Assembly (NCBI RefSeq): GCF_039534975.1
Contig: NZ_BAAAWH010000001.1
Coordinates: 372,001 to 436,000, forward strand
Origin: Microbacterium terregens
GTDB lineage: Bacteria > Actinomycetota > Actinomycetes > Actinomycetales > Microbacteriaceae
Direction: 5' to 3'
DNA: 64,000 nucleotides
The notes beneath the pieces were generated by a model. That model had not been told where the DNA came from. It saw nothing but the letters and a program-made list of their open reading frames with translations, and ran no database searches. The translations under genes were made by a program, and so were the position numbers. Below, piece by piece: positions 24,100 through 33,147 of the stretch. The number at the start of each line of letters is the position of its first letter. The stretch's first letter is position 1.

Positions 24100-25350
24100 T
24101 CAGCCGCGGTCGGACTGTGCGTGCGACTTGCCCGCGCCCACGGCCGTGCCGGCCAGGGGCTTGGCGGCGCCCGACGCGAGCCCGGAGGCGACGGCCAGCG
24201 CGACCAGGATGTAGAGGGTGTTCAGAAGTCCGATGTTCTCGCTGATGAAGCCCAGGATGGGCGGTCCGCACAGGAAGGAGATGTAGCCGATGGTGGCCGC
24301 CGCGCTCACGCGCGCCGCGGCCTTCGCCGGGTCGTCGGCGGCCGCCGACATGCCCAGCGGGAAGCCGAGCGAGACGCCTGCGCCCCACAGGGCTGCCCCG
24401 ACGAACACCAGCGGGATGGTGGGGGCCAGGATGAACAGGAGCAGGCCCGCCGTGGCGAGAGCGGCAAGGACCCGGAGGGTCCAGACCCTGCCGAACCGGT
24501 CGACCAGCGGACCGCCGAAGATCCGCACGACCGTCATGCTCACCGAGAAGACCGTCAGGCCCAGCGCCCCGATCGCCTGAGCGGCGCCGTGGCCTTCGAC
24601 CATCCCGAGCGCGAGCCAGTCGTTCGCGCCTCCCTCGGCGAACGCCATCCCGAGCATGATGACGCCCAGGGCGTAGGTGCGCGGTTCTCGCCAGGCGGCC
24701 AGCGCGGTGTGCAGGCGCTCGCGCCAGTGGCGCTTCTGCGCGGCGTCGACCGGGTCCATGGTGATCTCCCGCGCAGGAACATTGGCATGGGTGACGAAGG
24801 CGATGACGACGATGACGACGGCCATCACCGAGGTGTGCACCAGCACGTTCAGGCCGAAGGTCACCGCCAGCGCGCCCAGGCCGGCGCCGATCACGGTGCC
24901 GAAGCTGAAGAACGCGTGGAACAGGGGCAGGATCGTCTTGCCCACCTGCTTCTCGATCGCCGCACCCTCGACGTTCATCATCACGTCGACCGCCCCGTTG
25001 CCCAGACCGAACAGCGCCAGGCCCGCCACGACCAGGACGTACGAGTGGAACACATCGGTGCCCACGCCGATCACGGCGACGCCGAGAGCGAAGACCAGGA
25101 TCGCGCCCAGCATGCCGCTTCGCGCACCGAACCTGGCGAGCACGAGCGTGGCCAGCGACAGCCCCAGGATCGAGGCGATGCCCGCGCCGAGAAGCATGAG
25201 CCCGATCTGGATGTTGTCGACATCGAGCGCGATCTTGATCGCCGGAACGCGCGATGCCCATGTCGCGATGCTGAGACCGCTCGCGAGGAAGATCGCGAAG
25301 ATCGCGGCGCGCCAGCGGACGAGCTGCGCGCGGGTGAGGTCGAGTTCCAT
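24100..25350 (-). CDS. MFS transporter
   Basis: A 416-residue protein with twelve predicted transmembrane helices. It belongs to the major facilitator superfamily branch that includes YbjJ-like and sugar-type permeases. The first cytoplasmic loop carries ARFGARSGML, and the second half repeats it as VDRFGRVWTLRV, as expected after helices 2 and 8. The substrate is unknown. It is divergent from a LacI-type repressor, with two identical operator palindromes between the two starts. That implies it is the main regulated target, and a carbohydrate or nucleoside substrate would fit. nucS follows closely. Confidence 0.85.
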   Translation of the reverse strand: MELDLTRAQLVRWRAAIFAIFLASGLSIATWASRVPAIKIALDVDNIQIGLMLLGAGIASILGLSLATLVLARFGARSGMLGAILVFALGVAVIGVGTDVFHSYVLVVAGLALFGLGNGAVDVMMNVEGAAIEKQVGKTILPLFHAFFSFGTVIGAGLGALAVTFGLNVLVHTSVMAVVIVVIAFVTHANVPAREITMDPVDAAQKRHWRERLHTALAAWREPRTYALGVIMLGMAFAEGGANDWLALGMVEGHGAAQAIGALGLTVFSVSMTVVRIFGGPLVDRFGRVWTLRVLAALATAGLLLFILAPTIPLVFVGAALWGAGVSLGFPLGMSAAADDPAKAAARVSAAATIGYISFLCGPPILGFISENIGLLNTLYILVALAVASGLASGAAKPLAGTAVGAGKSHAQSDRG

Positions 25351-25364
25351 GCGGGCAACCTTAG

Positions 25365-25376
25365 CGAATCGATTCG
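25365..25376. promoter_or_regulatory. LacI-type operator, copy 1
   Basis: CGAATCGATTCG is a perfect 12-bp palindrome 15 bp upstream of the MFS start codon. It is repeated 36 bp away (centre to centre). A central CG within an AT-containing palindrome is typical of LacI/GalR operators. Confidence 0.75.
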
Positions 25377-25399
25377 ATCACGTCATTCCCGTCGGCGTG

Positions 25400-25413
25400 T
25401 CGAATCGATTCGA
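25400..25413. promoter_or_regulatory. LacI-type operator, copy 2
   Basis: TCGAATCGATTCGA is a perfect 14-bp palindrome 36 bp upstream of the lacI-type gene. It contains the same 12-bp core as copy 1. Placement between divergent genes implies joint control and autoregulation. Confidence 0.78.
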
Positions 25414-25448
25414 CTTGCGGCGGAGACGCGCGGTAGCATCGAGGCGCC

Positions 25449-26492
25449 ATGACCGTACGCAGACCCACGATCAACGACGTCGCCCGCCATGCCGGCGTGT
25501 CGCCCTCGACGGCGTCCGTGGTCTTCAGCGGCAAGACAGCGGTCTCGGACACCACGCGTCAGCGGGTGCTCGACGCCGCCGGATCACTGGGGTACACCGG
25601 GCCCGACCCCCGGGCGGCGTCGCTGCGACGCGGCCGCTCCGGCATCGTCGGCGTCGTTTTCGAAGAGCACCTCGGAGCCGCCTTCCTGGACCCGGTGAAG
25701 ACGCTCATGATGGACGGCCTCACCGACGGGGTCGCGTCCCTCGGCGCCGGTCTTCTGCTGCTGCGCGACCAGGCGCCGCTCGGCACCGAGCCCACCCTGA
25801 CCACGGCCCCCCTGGATGCCGCGGTGCTCGTGGGATGCAGCGGGATGCTGCGCGAATCGCTCGACGCGGTGCAGGCACGTGGCATCCCCGTCGTCGTGAT
25901 CGAGGGCGACGCCGGCGACGGCATCCCTCAGATCCAACTCGACAATCGCGAGGCGCAGCGCCAGGCGGCCAGCCACCTGCGCACCCTGGGTCACACACAG
26001 GTCGCCCTGGTCACGCTGCCGGCTCGCGCAGGCTGGGTTCGCGGCCGGCTCGCGGCCGACGAGCGCATCACGATCGACGTCACGCGGGAGCGGCTGGCCG
26101 GCGCCCGTGAGGTGTTCCCCGAGGCCCCCGCCTACGCGGCCCAGGGCAGTTCCATCGACGAGGGACTGGCGGCCGGCCGTGCACTGCTGACCGATCCGGC
26201 AACGCGTCCGACCGCCGTTCTCGCGCAGAGCGATCTGCTCGCGGCCGGCGTCATCCGTGCCGCGGAGGAGCTGGGACTGCGGGTGCCTCAGCAGCTCAGC
26301 GTGACCGGATTCGACGGGATCGTGGTGGACGGGCTCGCACCGTACGAACTGACGACCCTCGTTCAGCCGGCAGCCGAGAAGGGCCGCGCCGCAGGGCAGG
26401 CCATCGCGGCGATGCTCGCCGGGCAGACCGCCGCCTCCATCCGGTTCACCTGCGTCTTCCGAGTCGGAAACACCACCGGCCCACGGTCCTGA
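25449..26492 (+). CDS. LacI-family transcriptional regulator
   Basis: A 347-residue repressor. The N-terminal LacI helix-turn-helix is clear: PTINDVARHAGVSPSTASVV from about residue 6, then a hinge helix near 50-60. A periplasmic-binding-protein-like effector domain follows, ending with the typical SVTGFDGIVVDGLAPYELTT segment. It should bind the CGAATCGATTCG palindromes just upstream and be released or recruited by a small ligand. The ligand is probably the substrate of the divergent MFS transporter; which one is unknown. ATG 25449 is the natural start. Confidence 0.93.
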   Translation: MTVRRPTINDVARHAGVSPSTASVVFSGKTAVSDTTRQRVLDAAGSLGYTGPDPRAASLRRGRSGIVGVVFEEHLGAAFLDPVKTLMMDGLTDGVASLGAGLLLLRDQAPLGTEPTLTTAPLDAAVLVGCSGMLRESLDAVQARGIPVVVIEGDAGDGIPQIQLDNREAQRQAASHLRTLGHTQVALVTLPARAGWVRGRLAADERITIDVTRERLAGAREVFPEAPAYAAQGSSIDEGLAAGRALLTDPATRPTAVLAQSDLLAAGVIRAAEELGLRVPQQLSVTGFDGIVVDGLAPYELTTLVQPAAEKGRAAGQAIAAMLAGQTAASIRFTCVFRVGNTTGPRS

Positions 26493-26618
26493 AACCGGCC
26501 CTCCGCGTCCACTCCCGCGCGGGGAGCGCGGATTCGCGCCGTTAGACTTGCTGCGACACGCCGAACGCCCGCGCCGCCGCCCCCGAGCCGTTCGGCCGAC
26601 GAACACCGAGGAGGCCGC

Positions 26619-29600
26619 ATGCTGCTACTCCTCGGCGCGTTCGCGCTCCTCCCACTGCTGCTGCCGTGGCTGGTCGGACGCATCGGGGCACGAGCGTTCT
26701 ATGGTGCGGCACTGCTGCCGATCGCGGCGTTCTTCTACACCGCGTGGCAGACCCCCGCCGTCCTCGCCGGAGACATTCCGTTCGAGGCATTCGACTGGAT
26801 CCCCTCGCTCGGCATCGAGCTCTCTGTCCGGTTGACCACGCTGTCGTGGATGATGGCGCTGATCGTCACCGGCGTGGGTGCGCTGGTGATGCTGTATTGC
26901 CGTTGGTACTTCCGGGGCAAGACCGAGGGCGTCGGCCAGTTCTCCGCGGTCCTTCTCGCGTTCGCCGGCGCGATGTACGGCCTGGTCATCACCGACGACC
27001 TGATCGTCCTGGTGATGTTCTGGGAGCTGACGAGCGTCCTGTCGTATCTGCTCATCGGGTTCTACAACCGCCGCGCGACCAGCCGCCGTGCCGCACTTCA
27101 GGCGCTCCTGGTGACCACTCTCGGCGGGCTCGTCATGCTCATCGGAGTGGTTCTGCTGGTCGTGGACACGGGCACCTCGAGCATCTCCGAGATCCTCGCC
27201 GCCGCACCGACGGGCGCGGTCGTGGACGCGGCCCTCATCCTCATCCTGGTCGGAGCGCTCAGCAAGTCGGCGATCTTCCCGTTCCATTTCTGGCTTCCCG
27301 GTGCGATGGCCGCACCCACTCCGGTCAGCGCCTACCTGCACGCCGCGGCGATGGTGAAGGCCGGCATCTACCTGATCGCGCTGTTCGCCCCCGTCTTCGC
27401 CGCGTCCGCCCCGTGGCGGCCGATCGTGGTCGGACTCGGCGCCCTGACGATGGTCCTCGGCGGGGTCCAGGCCCTGCGCGAGACCGACCTGAAAAGGATT
27501 CTCGCATTCGGCACGGTCAGCCAGTTGGGCTTCCTGACGGTCGTGCTGGGATACGGCATTCAGGATGCCGCCCTCGCGGGTCTCGCGCTGCTGATCAGCC
27601 ACGCGCTGTTCAAGTCCGCGCTGTTCCTGGTCGTGGGCGTGATCGACCGGCAGCTGTCCACGCGAGACATCGGCGAACTGAGCGGCGTGGGCCGCCAGGC
27701 GCCGGTCATGGCGACCTTCTCGTTCATCGCCGTCGCATCGATGGTGGGGATCATCCCGACGATCGGATTCGTCGCGAAAGAGACCATCCTCACCGCTTTC
27801 CTGCACGAAGCGACCGGTGGCGCCCTCTGGGGGATCGTCGGCCTGGTGGGCATCGTCCTGGGGTCGATCCTCACGGCGGCATACGGCATCCGCTTCCTGT
27901 GGGGGGCGTTCTGGACGAAGACGGTCCCCACGCCCGCTCCCAGCGAGCCTGACGCGTTGCGCGAAGCCGCCGGGCGTCTGGGTCCCGCCGGAGGCACGCC
28001 TCTGCCGTTGACCGAATGGCCCGATCCGCCGATCGGATTCCTCGGCGCCCCCGTCCTGCTCTCCGCGTTGACGGTCGTGGCCGGTCTCGCCGCCCCTCTT
28101 CTGGACACGGTGCTGGCGACCTACGCGGCTCTCGCTCCGGCGGCCTCGGCAGGGGTCGCCGCGCCCGAGCACCCCGCACACCTCGCTCTGTGGCACGGCC
28201 TCGAGCCGGCGCTGTGGATCTCACTGGGCACCATCGCCGCCGGTGCCGCGGTGTTCTGGCTGGTCACGGCGACGGGCTGGAAACGGCACATGCTGCCCTT
28301 CACGGCGGCGGACATCTACAACGCGGTGCTCCGCGGCGTGGCACGACTCTCGGTCGTCGTCACCACATTCACCCAGCGTGGTTCCCTCCCGGTGTACGTC
28401 GGCACGATCTTCGTCGTCTTCGTCGCCGCCGAGGGCACGGCGCTGCTGCTCGGCACGGAGTGGACGGCGCAGCTGGATGCGTTCCAGACGCCCATGCAGC
28501 TGGTCGTCGCACCCCTGATGATCGCCGCCGGCCTGCTCGCCGTGCGCGCGCAGAAGCGCTACAGCGGCGTGGTGCTCGTCTCGGTGACCGGCCTCGGCAT
28601 GGTGCTGCTCTTCGCCACGAGCGGCGCACCCGACCTGGCCCTCACGCAGATCCTGGTCGAGACGGTCACCCTGGTCGCCTTCGCCCTTGTGCTGCGCCGC
28701 ATCCCCTCACGCATGGGTGAGCACAACGCGTCGGTCTGGCCCGTCGCCCGAGCGGTCCTGGCCGCCGCGGTCGGTGTCACCATGGCCGTCATCGCGATCG
28801 TCGCGACCGCCGCACGGTCGGCGAAACCGATATCCGAGTCCTTCCCAGAGCTCGCCTACGAACTCGGCCATGGCAAGAACGTCGTCAACGTGGCGCTGGT
28901 CGACCTGCGCGGGTGGGACACGATGGGCGAATTGTCGGTGCTCATCCTGGCCGCGACGGGCGTGGCATCGCTGGTCTTCGTCACGCATCGAGCCGACACG
29001 CTTTCGCTCTCGAGCGCGCTCCCGCCGGCGGCCGCGCGCACGCGGCGGCCGCTCGTGGAGACCGACGAAGGGGTGCGTCCCCGTGGCGACAGCGCCGGAG
29101 CGGAACGCATGGCCTGGCTCGTGGGCGGCCAGCGCGTGCGACCGGAGAACCGGTCGATCATGCTCGAGGTGGTCGTGCGCGTCCTGTTCCACTCGATCAT
29201 CATCGTGTCGCTGTACATCCTGTTCGCGGGGCACAACCTGCCCGGGGGTGGGTTCGCCGGCGGACTGGTCGCCGGAATGGCCCTGGTCATGCGGTATGTG
29301 GCCGGCGGTCGCTACGAGCTCGGTGCCGCCGCCCCCACCGATGCGGGGCGGCTGCTGGGGACCGGCATGTCGATCGCGGTCGCCTGCGCGATCATCCCGC
29401 TCTTCTTCGGCGCGCCCCCGCTGACGAGCGCGTTCTTCGAGATCCAGGTGCCGATTCTCGGCCACCTCGAGTTCGTGACCTCGACCTTCTTCGACATCGG
29501 CGTCTATCTCGTGGTCATCGGACTCGTGCTCGATGTCCTGCGCAGCCTCGGGGCCGAGGTCGACCGTCAGACCTACGAGCTGAACGGCGGGTCCTCACCG

Positions 29601-29636
29601 ACCGATTCGAACAGCCGCAGCGGGGTGAGTGGCTGA
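26619..29636 (+). CDS. mrpA: Na+/H+ antiporter subunit A with fused subunit B domain (MrpA/MnhA)
   Basis: A 1005-residue polytopic protein, the largest subunit of the Mrp cation/proton antiporter complex. It is homologous to NuoL-type proton-pumping subunits. The proton-channel core is visible: MFWELTSVLSYLLIGF near 130-145 with the essential glutamate, KSAIFPFHFWLPGAM near 212-226, and lysines in the central helices. A second block near 600-760 is the MrpA C-terminal domain. Residues about 835-1000 (RVLFHSIIIVSLYILFAGHNLPGGGF) are the MnhB-type domain, so no separate mrpB follows. ATG 26619 has GAGGAGG upstream. It is the first gene of the operon, and its TGA overlaps the next ATG. Confidence 0.93.
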   Translation: MLLLLGAFALLPLLLPWLVGRIGARAFYGAALLPIAAFFYTAWQTPAVLAGDIPFEAFDWIPSLGIELSVRLTTLSWMMALIVTGVGALVMLYCRWYFRGKTEGVGQFSAVLLAFAGAMYGLVITDDLIVLVMFWELTSVLSYLLIGFYNRRATSRRAALQALLVTTLGGLVMLIGVVLLVVDTGTSSISEILAAAPTGAVVDAALILILVGALSKSAIFPFHFWLPGAMAAPTPVSAYLHAAAMVKAGIYLIALFAPVFAASAPWRPIVVGLGALTMVLGGVQALRETDLKRILAFGTVSQLGFLTVVLGYGIQDAALAGLALLISHALFKSALFLVVGVIDRQLSTRDIGELSGVGRQAPVMATFSFIAVASMVGIIPTIGFVAKETILTAFLHEATGGALWGIVGLVGIVLGSILTAAYGIRFLWGAFWTKTVPTPAPSEPDALREAAGRLGPAGGTPLPLTEWPDPPIGFLGAPVLLSALTVVAGLAAPLLDTVLATYAALAPAASAGVAAPEHPAHLALWHGLEPALWISLGTIAAGAAVFWLVTATGWKRHMLPFTAADIYNAVLRGVARLSVVVTTFTQRGSLPVYVGTIFVVFVAAEGTALLLGTEWTAQLDAFQTPMQLVVAPLMIAAGLLAVRAQKRYSGVVLVSVTGLGMVLLFATSGAPDLALTQILVETVTLVAFALVLRRIPSRMGEHNASVWPVARAVLAAAVGVTMAVIAIVATAARSAKPISESFPELAYELGHGKNVVNVALVDLRGWDTMGELSVLILAATGVASLVFVTHRADTLSLSSALPPAAARTRRPLVETDEGVRPRGDSAGAERMAWLVGGQRVRPENRSIMLEVVVRVLFHSIIIVSLYILFAGHNLPGGGFAGGLVAGMALVMRYVAGGRYELGAAAPTDAGRLLGTGMSIAVACAIIPLFFGAPPLTSAFFEIQVPILGHLEFVTSTFFDIGVYLVVIGLVLDVLRSLGAEVDRQTYELNGGSSPTDSNSRSGVSG

Positions 29637-30205
29637 TGGATGTCTCACTCGTTCTGATCGTCGTCATGGCGGTGCTGTTCGCCTGCGGCGTCTACGCGAT
29701 GCTGGAGCGGAGCCTGACGCGGGTGCTGATCGGTTTCCTTCTGCTGGGCAATGCGACGAATCTGCTGCTGCTGATCGTGATGGGCCAGCCCGGGGTCGCT
29801 CCGTTCTTCGGTGCCGCGGCGACGTCCGAGGAGATGTCCGACCCGCTCCCGCAGGCGCTCACTCTCACGGCCATCGTCATCACGTTCGGAATCTCGGCGT
29901 TCCTGCTCGCCCTGATCTATCGCTCCTGGCAGCTCGGCCAGGCCGACACCGTCGAGGACGATGCCGAGGACATCGCGCTGCGCGCGCGTGGTGGAGTGGC
30001 CGAGGACGCGATGGACGACGAGACCGAGCTGGTCAGCGACGACACCACCACGGACTTCGTCGGGACCGACACCGCCCCCATCACCCTGCTCGGCAGCCGG
30101 GACTTCGCCGGTATCCGCGATGACGCCCCCACCGATCGACCGACCGCCCGACGCGAAGAGCCTCCGCGTCGCATCCGGCCCCCCGAAGACGGGAGCGAAT
30201 CGTGA
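29636..30205 (+). CDS. mrpC: Na+/H+ antiporter subunit C (MrpC/MnhC, NuoK-like)
   Basis: A 189-residue protein, homologous to NuoK. Three transmembrane helices occupy about residues 1-105 and include the LLLGNATNLLLL helix and ALTLTAIVITFGISAFLLAL. The last 80 residues form a hydrophilic, Asp/Glu-rich tail ending in a basic PPRRIRPPE segment. This is longer than many MrpC proteins. The start overlaps the mrpA stop (TGATG) and the end overlaps mrpD (GTGA), so expression is tightly coupled. The family is clear; the role of the tail is unknown. Confidence 0.92.
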   Translation: MDVSLVLIVVMAVLFACGVYAMLERSLTRVLIGFLLLGNATNLLLLIVMGQPGVAPFFGAAATSEEMSDPLPQALTLTAIVITFGISAFLLALIYRSWQLGQADTVEDDAEDIALRARGGVAEDAMDDETELVSDDTTTDFVGTDTAPITLLGSRDFAGIRDDAPTDRPTARREEPPRRIRPPEDGSES

Positions 30206-31758
30206 ACGCCCTCGTTCCCCTGCTGGTCACGCTGCCGCTGCTCGGTGCCGCGGCTGCACTGATCGCGGGGCGACACCGCAAGGCGCAGGTCGTCGTGTCG
30301 GTCCTGACGCTCACCGCCGTGCTGGTGATCGCCGCGGTGCTCCTGGTGGTCGTCGACGCCGGCAACGCACCCCTCGCCGTCTCGGTCGGCAACTGGCCGA
30401 TCCCGTTCGGGATCGTGCTGTACGTCGACCGCCTCGCCGCACTGCTGGTCGTCGTCTCGAGCGTGGTGCTGCTGGCGGTGCTGCTCTTCTCCGTCGGCCA
30501 GGGCGCCGCCGACGGTGACGATGACACGCCCGTCTCGATCTTCCACCCCTCATACCTGATCCTGGCGGCAGGCATCTTCACGGCGTTCATCGCCGGAGAC
30601 CTGTTCAACCTCTACGTCGGCTTCGAGATCCTGCTCGTCGCGTCGTACGTCCTCATCACCCTCGGCAGCACCGAGTCGCGCATCCGCACCGGCGTCGTCT
30701 ACATCGTGGTCTCGCTGGTCTCGTCGATCCTCTTCCTGGCCGCGATCGCGGTGATCTACGGGGCGCTGGGCACGGTCAACATGGTGCAGATCTCCGAGCG
30801 GATGACCCAGCTGCCCCAGCAGACCCAGACGGTGCTGCACATCCTGCTGCTGCTCGCGTTCAGCATCAAGGCCGCCGTCTTCCCGCTGTCGTTCTGGCTG
30901 CCCGACTCCTACCCGACCGCGCCCGCGCCGGTCACGGCCGTCTTCGCCGGTCTGCTGACGAAGGTCGGCGTCTACGCGATGATCCGCACCGAGACCGAGT
31001 TGTTCCGCGAGAACGACGTCAACCTGCTGCTGCTGATCGTCGCGCTCGCGACCATGATCGTCGGCGTGCTCGGTGCCGTCGCGCAGGCGGAGTTGAAGCG
31101 CATCCTGTCGTTCACACTGGTGAGCCACGTCGGGTACATGGTGTTCGGCCTGGCCATCGCGACACCGGCGGCGATCGGCGCGACCATCTATTACATGGTC
31201 CACCACATCGTGGTGCAGACGACGCTGTTCCTGGCGGTGGGACTCATCGAGCGCAACGCGGGCAGCACGTCGATCCTTCGGGTGAAGGGGTTGATGCGTG
31301 CGGCCCCGGTGATCGCGGTGCTGTACTTCATTCCCGCGATCAACCTCGGCGGACTCCCTCCCTTCTCGGGCTTCATCGGCAAGTACGCCCTGTTCAATGC
31401 GGCTGCCGAAGTGGGCACGCCGATCATGCTGGTGCTGATCGTCGGCGGCATCGTGACGTCACTGCTCACGCTCTATGCGCTGATGCGGGCATGGAACCTG
31501 GCGTTCTGGCGCGAAGAGGACGACTCGGCCGAGACCGAGGCGCGCATCTCGTACCTCGGCGGTGCCCCGGCAGCGGCAGTGGAGACCGAGCGCCGCGTCA
31601 TCCCTCGCATCATGACCGCCTCCACCGTCGGCATGGTCGCGGTCACCGTGGCTCTGACGATCTTCGCGGGTCCGCTGTACGAGGTGTGCACGCGCATCGG
31701 TGCGGCGCTGCTCGAGCCGGTGAGCATCTCGCAGCTCGAGGATGAGGCGGGGCAATGA
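30202..31758 (+). CDS. mrpD: Na+/H+ antiporter subunit D (MrpD/MnhD)
   Basis: A 518-residue NuoM/N-like subunit with about fourteen transmembrane helices. Motifs include FNLYVGFEILLVASYVLITLG (essential glutamate near 143), KAAVFPLSFWLPDSYPTAP and AQAELKRILSFTLVSHVGYM. Together with MrpA it is thought to carry proton and cation translocation. GTG 30202 overlaps the mrpC stop by four bases, and its own TGA overlaps the mrpE ATG. The length is normal for the family. Confidence 0.94.
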   Translation: MNALVPLLVTLPLLGAAAALIAGRHRKAQVVVSVLTLTAVLVIAAVLLVVVDAGNAPLAVSVGNWPIPFGIVLYVDRLAALLVVVSSVVLLAVLLFSVGQGAADGDDDTPVSIFHPSYLILAAGIFTAFIAGDLFNLYVGFEILLVASYVLITLGSTESRIRTGVVYIVVSLVSSILFLAAIAVIYGALGTVNMVQISERMTQLPQQTQTVLHILLLLAFSIKAAVFPLSFWLPDSYPTAPAPVTAVFAGLLTKVGVYAMIRTETELFRENDVNLLLLIVALATMIVGVLGAVAQAELKRILSFTLVSHVGYMVFGLAIATPAAIGATIYYMVHHIVVQTTLFLAVGLIERNAGSTSILRVKGLMRAAPVIAVLYFIPAINLGGLPPFSGFIGKYALFNAAAEVGTPIMLVLIVGGIVTSLLTLYALMRAWNLAFWREEDDSAETEARISYLGGAPAAAVETERRVIPRIMTASTVGMVAVTVALTIFAGPLYEVCTRIGAALLEPVSISQLEDEAGQ

Positions 31759-32441
31759 CCGCTCCGATCCACCACACCGCGCGCCCCCGCCACACCGCCG
31801 GGCAGACGGCCGGCGACCCGATCCGCGGCGCCGGGCGCGGCGGATCCGGGCTGCTGGTCGGCAAGCGGGGCGTGCTGCAGCAGGTATGGCGCCAGCTGCC
31901 ATTCTTCGTATGGCTCATTGCGCTGTGGATGCTGCTGTGGGGACAGTTCACCGTCTTGGCGTTCGTCACGGGGCTGATCGCTGCGGTCGCCGTGACCCGG
32001 GTGTTCCGGCTGCCCCCGGTGGAGCTGTCCGGGCGTGTCAACATCTGGTACGGCGCGATCTTCGTGTTCTCGTTCCTGTGGGCGGTCGTCCGTGGCTCGC
32101 TGACGGTCGCCGCACAGGTGCTCGACTTCCGCCGGCAACCCGGCACCGCGATCATCGCCGTTCCGGTGCGCATGGACGACGACCTGATCATGACCCACAC
32201 GGCCATCACGGCATCCCTGATCCCGGGATCCCTGATCGTCGACGCAGACCGCGACCGGCGCATCCTGTACCTGCACGTGATCGGCGTGCGCAACGCCGAG
32301 GACGTCGAAGCCCAACGGCAGGCCGTGCTGCGGTGGGAGCGCCGGATCGTGATGGCGGTCGGTTCCCGCGCCCAGGTCGCCCTGGTCGCTCCGAGTGCGT
32401 CCAATCCGAGTGACGACGCGCCGTCGGGAGGACCGTCATGA
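31755..32441 (+). CDS. mrpE: Na+/H+ antiporter subunit E (MrpE/MnhE)
   Basis: A 228-residue subunit. An unusually long N-terminal extension of about 45 residues rich in Gly, Pro and His precedes two transmembrane helices (about 50-75 and 95-118). A cytoplasmic domain follows with the family signature TASLIPGSLIVDAD and LYLHVIG. MrpE is needed for assembly and full activity of the complex. It overlaps mrpD and mrpF by four bases each. Confidence 0.92.
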   Translation: MTAPIHHTARPRHTAGQTAGDPIRGAGRGGSGLLVGKRGVLQQVWRQLPFFVWLIALWMLLWGQFTVLAFVTGLIAAVAVTRVFRLPPVELSGRVNIWYGAIFVFSFLWAVVRGSLTVAAQVLDFRRQPGTAIIAVPVRMDDDLIMTHTAITASLIPGSLIVDADRDRRILYLHVIGVRNAEDVEAQRQAVLRWERRIVMAVGSRAQVALVAPSASNPSDDAPSGGPS

Positions 32442-32707
32442 ACCCGCTGCTCATCGCCATCTACGTCGTGTTCGGCGTCGCCGCGCTCCTGACGCTGTGG
32501 CGCATCGTCCTGGGGCCGTCGATCCTCGACCGCGCGGTCGCATCCGATGTCCTCCTCACCGAGGTCATGTGCGTCCTCGGCGCCGACATGGCCATCAACC
32601 ACCACACGCGTGCTCTGCCGGTGCTGCTGATCATCGCGGCGGTCGGCGTGTTCGGCTCCATCTCGATCGCGCGTTTCGTGGCGAGGAAGGACAACGTCGA
32701 CCGATGA
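32438..32707 (+). CDS. mrpF: Na+/H+ antiporter subunit F (MrpF/MnhF)
   Basis: An 89-residue protein with three transmembrane helices and the conserved GPSILDRAVASDVL segment after the first helix. Length and position between mrpE and mrpG identify the subunit. It has ATGA overlaps with both neighbours. Confidence 0.93.
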   Translation: MNPLLIAIYVVFGVAALLTLWRIVLGPSILDRAVASDVLLTEVMCVLGADMAINHHTRALPVLLIIAAVGVFGSISIARFVARKDNVDR

Positions 32708-33132
32708 ACACGCCCGCCGCAGTATCCGCCGTCCGCGCCGTCGCCGACAGCTCAGCGACCCGCATCCACTCACCGCTGGATATCTGGCTCGACACGGCAT
32801 CTCTGGTGCTGATCCTGTTCGGCGCGCTGCTGTGCCTGACCGCGGCGATCGGCCTGCTGCGCTGGCGCGACGTTCCGACCCGATTGCATGCGGCGACGAA
32901 GCCGCAAGTGCTCGGGCTCATGCTGATCTGCCTCGCCATCGCCCTGTCGCTGCGATCCTGGCCGGTGGTCGCGTTCCTGATCCCGGTGGTGCTCATCCAA
33001 TTCGCCACCGCACCCCTGTCCGCGCACATGGTCAGTCGGCAGGCGTACCGCAACGGCACGGTCGATGAGCGTGCCCTGCTGGTCGACGAGCTCGCCGAGT
33101 CACGGCAGACACCGCCGGCCGCCGGCGGCTGA
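32704..33132 (+). CDS. mrpG: Na+/H+ antiporter subunit G (MrpG/MnhG)
   Basis: A 142-residue protein with three transmembrane helices. The signature RWRDVPTRLHAATKPQVLG (about 59-77) is diagnostic of MnhG/PhaG. The N-terminal 25 residues are a hydrophilic extension. It is the last gene of the operon, overlapping mrpF by four bases. The convergent penicillin-acylase-like gene ends 15 bp later. Confidence 0.93.
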   Translation: MNTPAAVSAVRAVADSSATRIHSPLDIWLDTASLVLILFGALLCLTAAIGLLRWRDVPTRLHAATKPQVLGLMLICLAIALSLRSWPVVAFLIPVVLIQFATAPLSAHMVSRQAYRNGTVDERALLVDELAESRQTPPAAGG

Positions 33133-33147
33133 GAGAGACCCTTCAGG

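Noticed and set aside
23225..25261. Reverse-strand frame of 678 aa over nucS and the MFS gene
   Set aside because: Out-of-frame shadow in high-GC sequence; nucS and the transporter explain the region fully.
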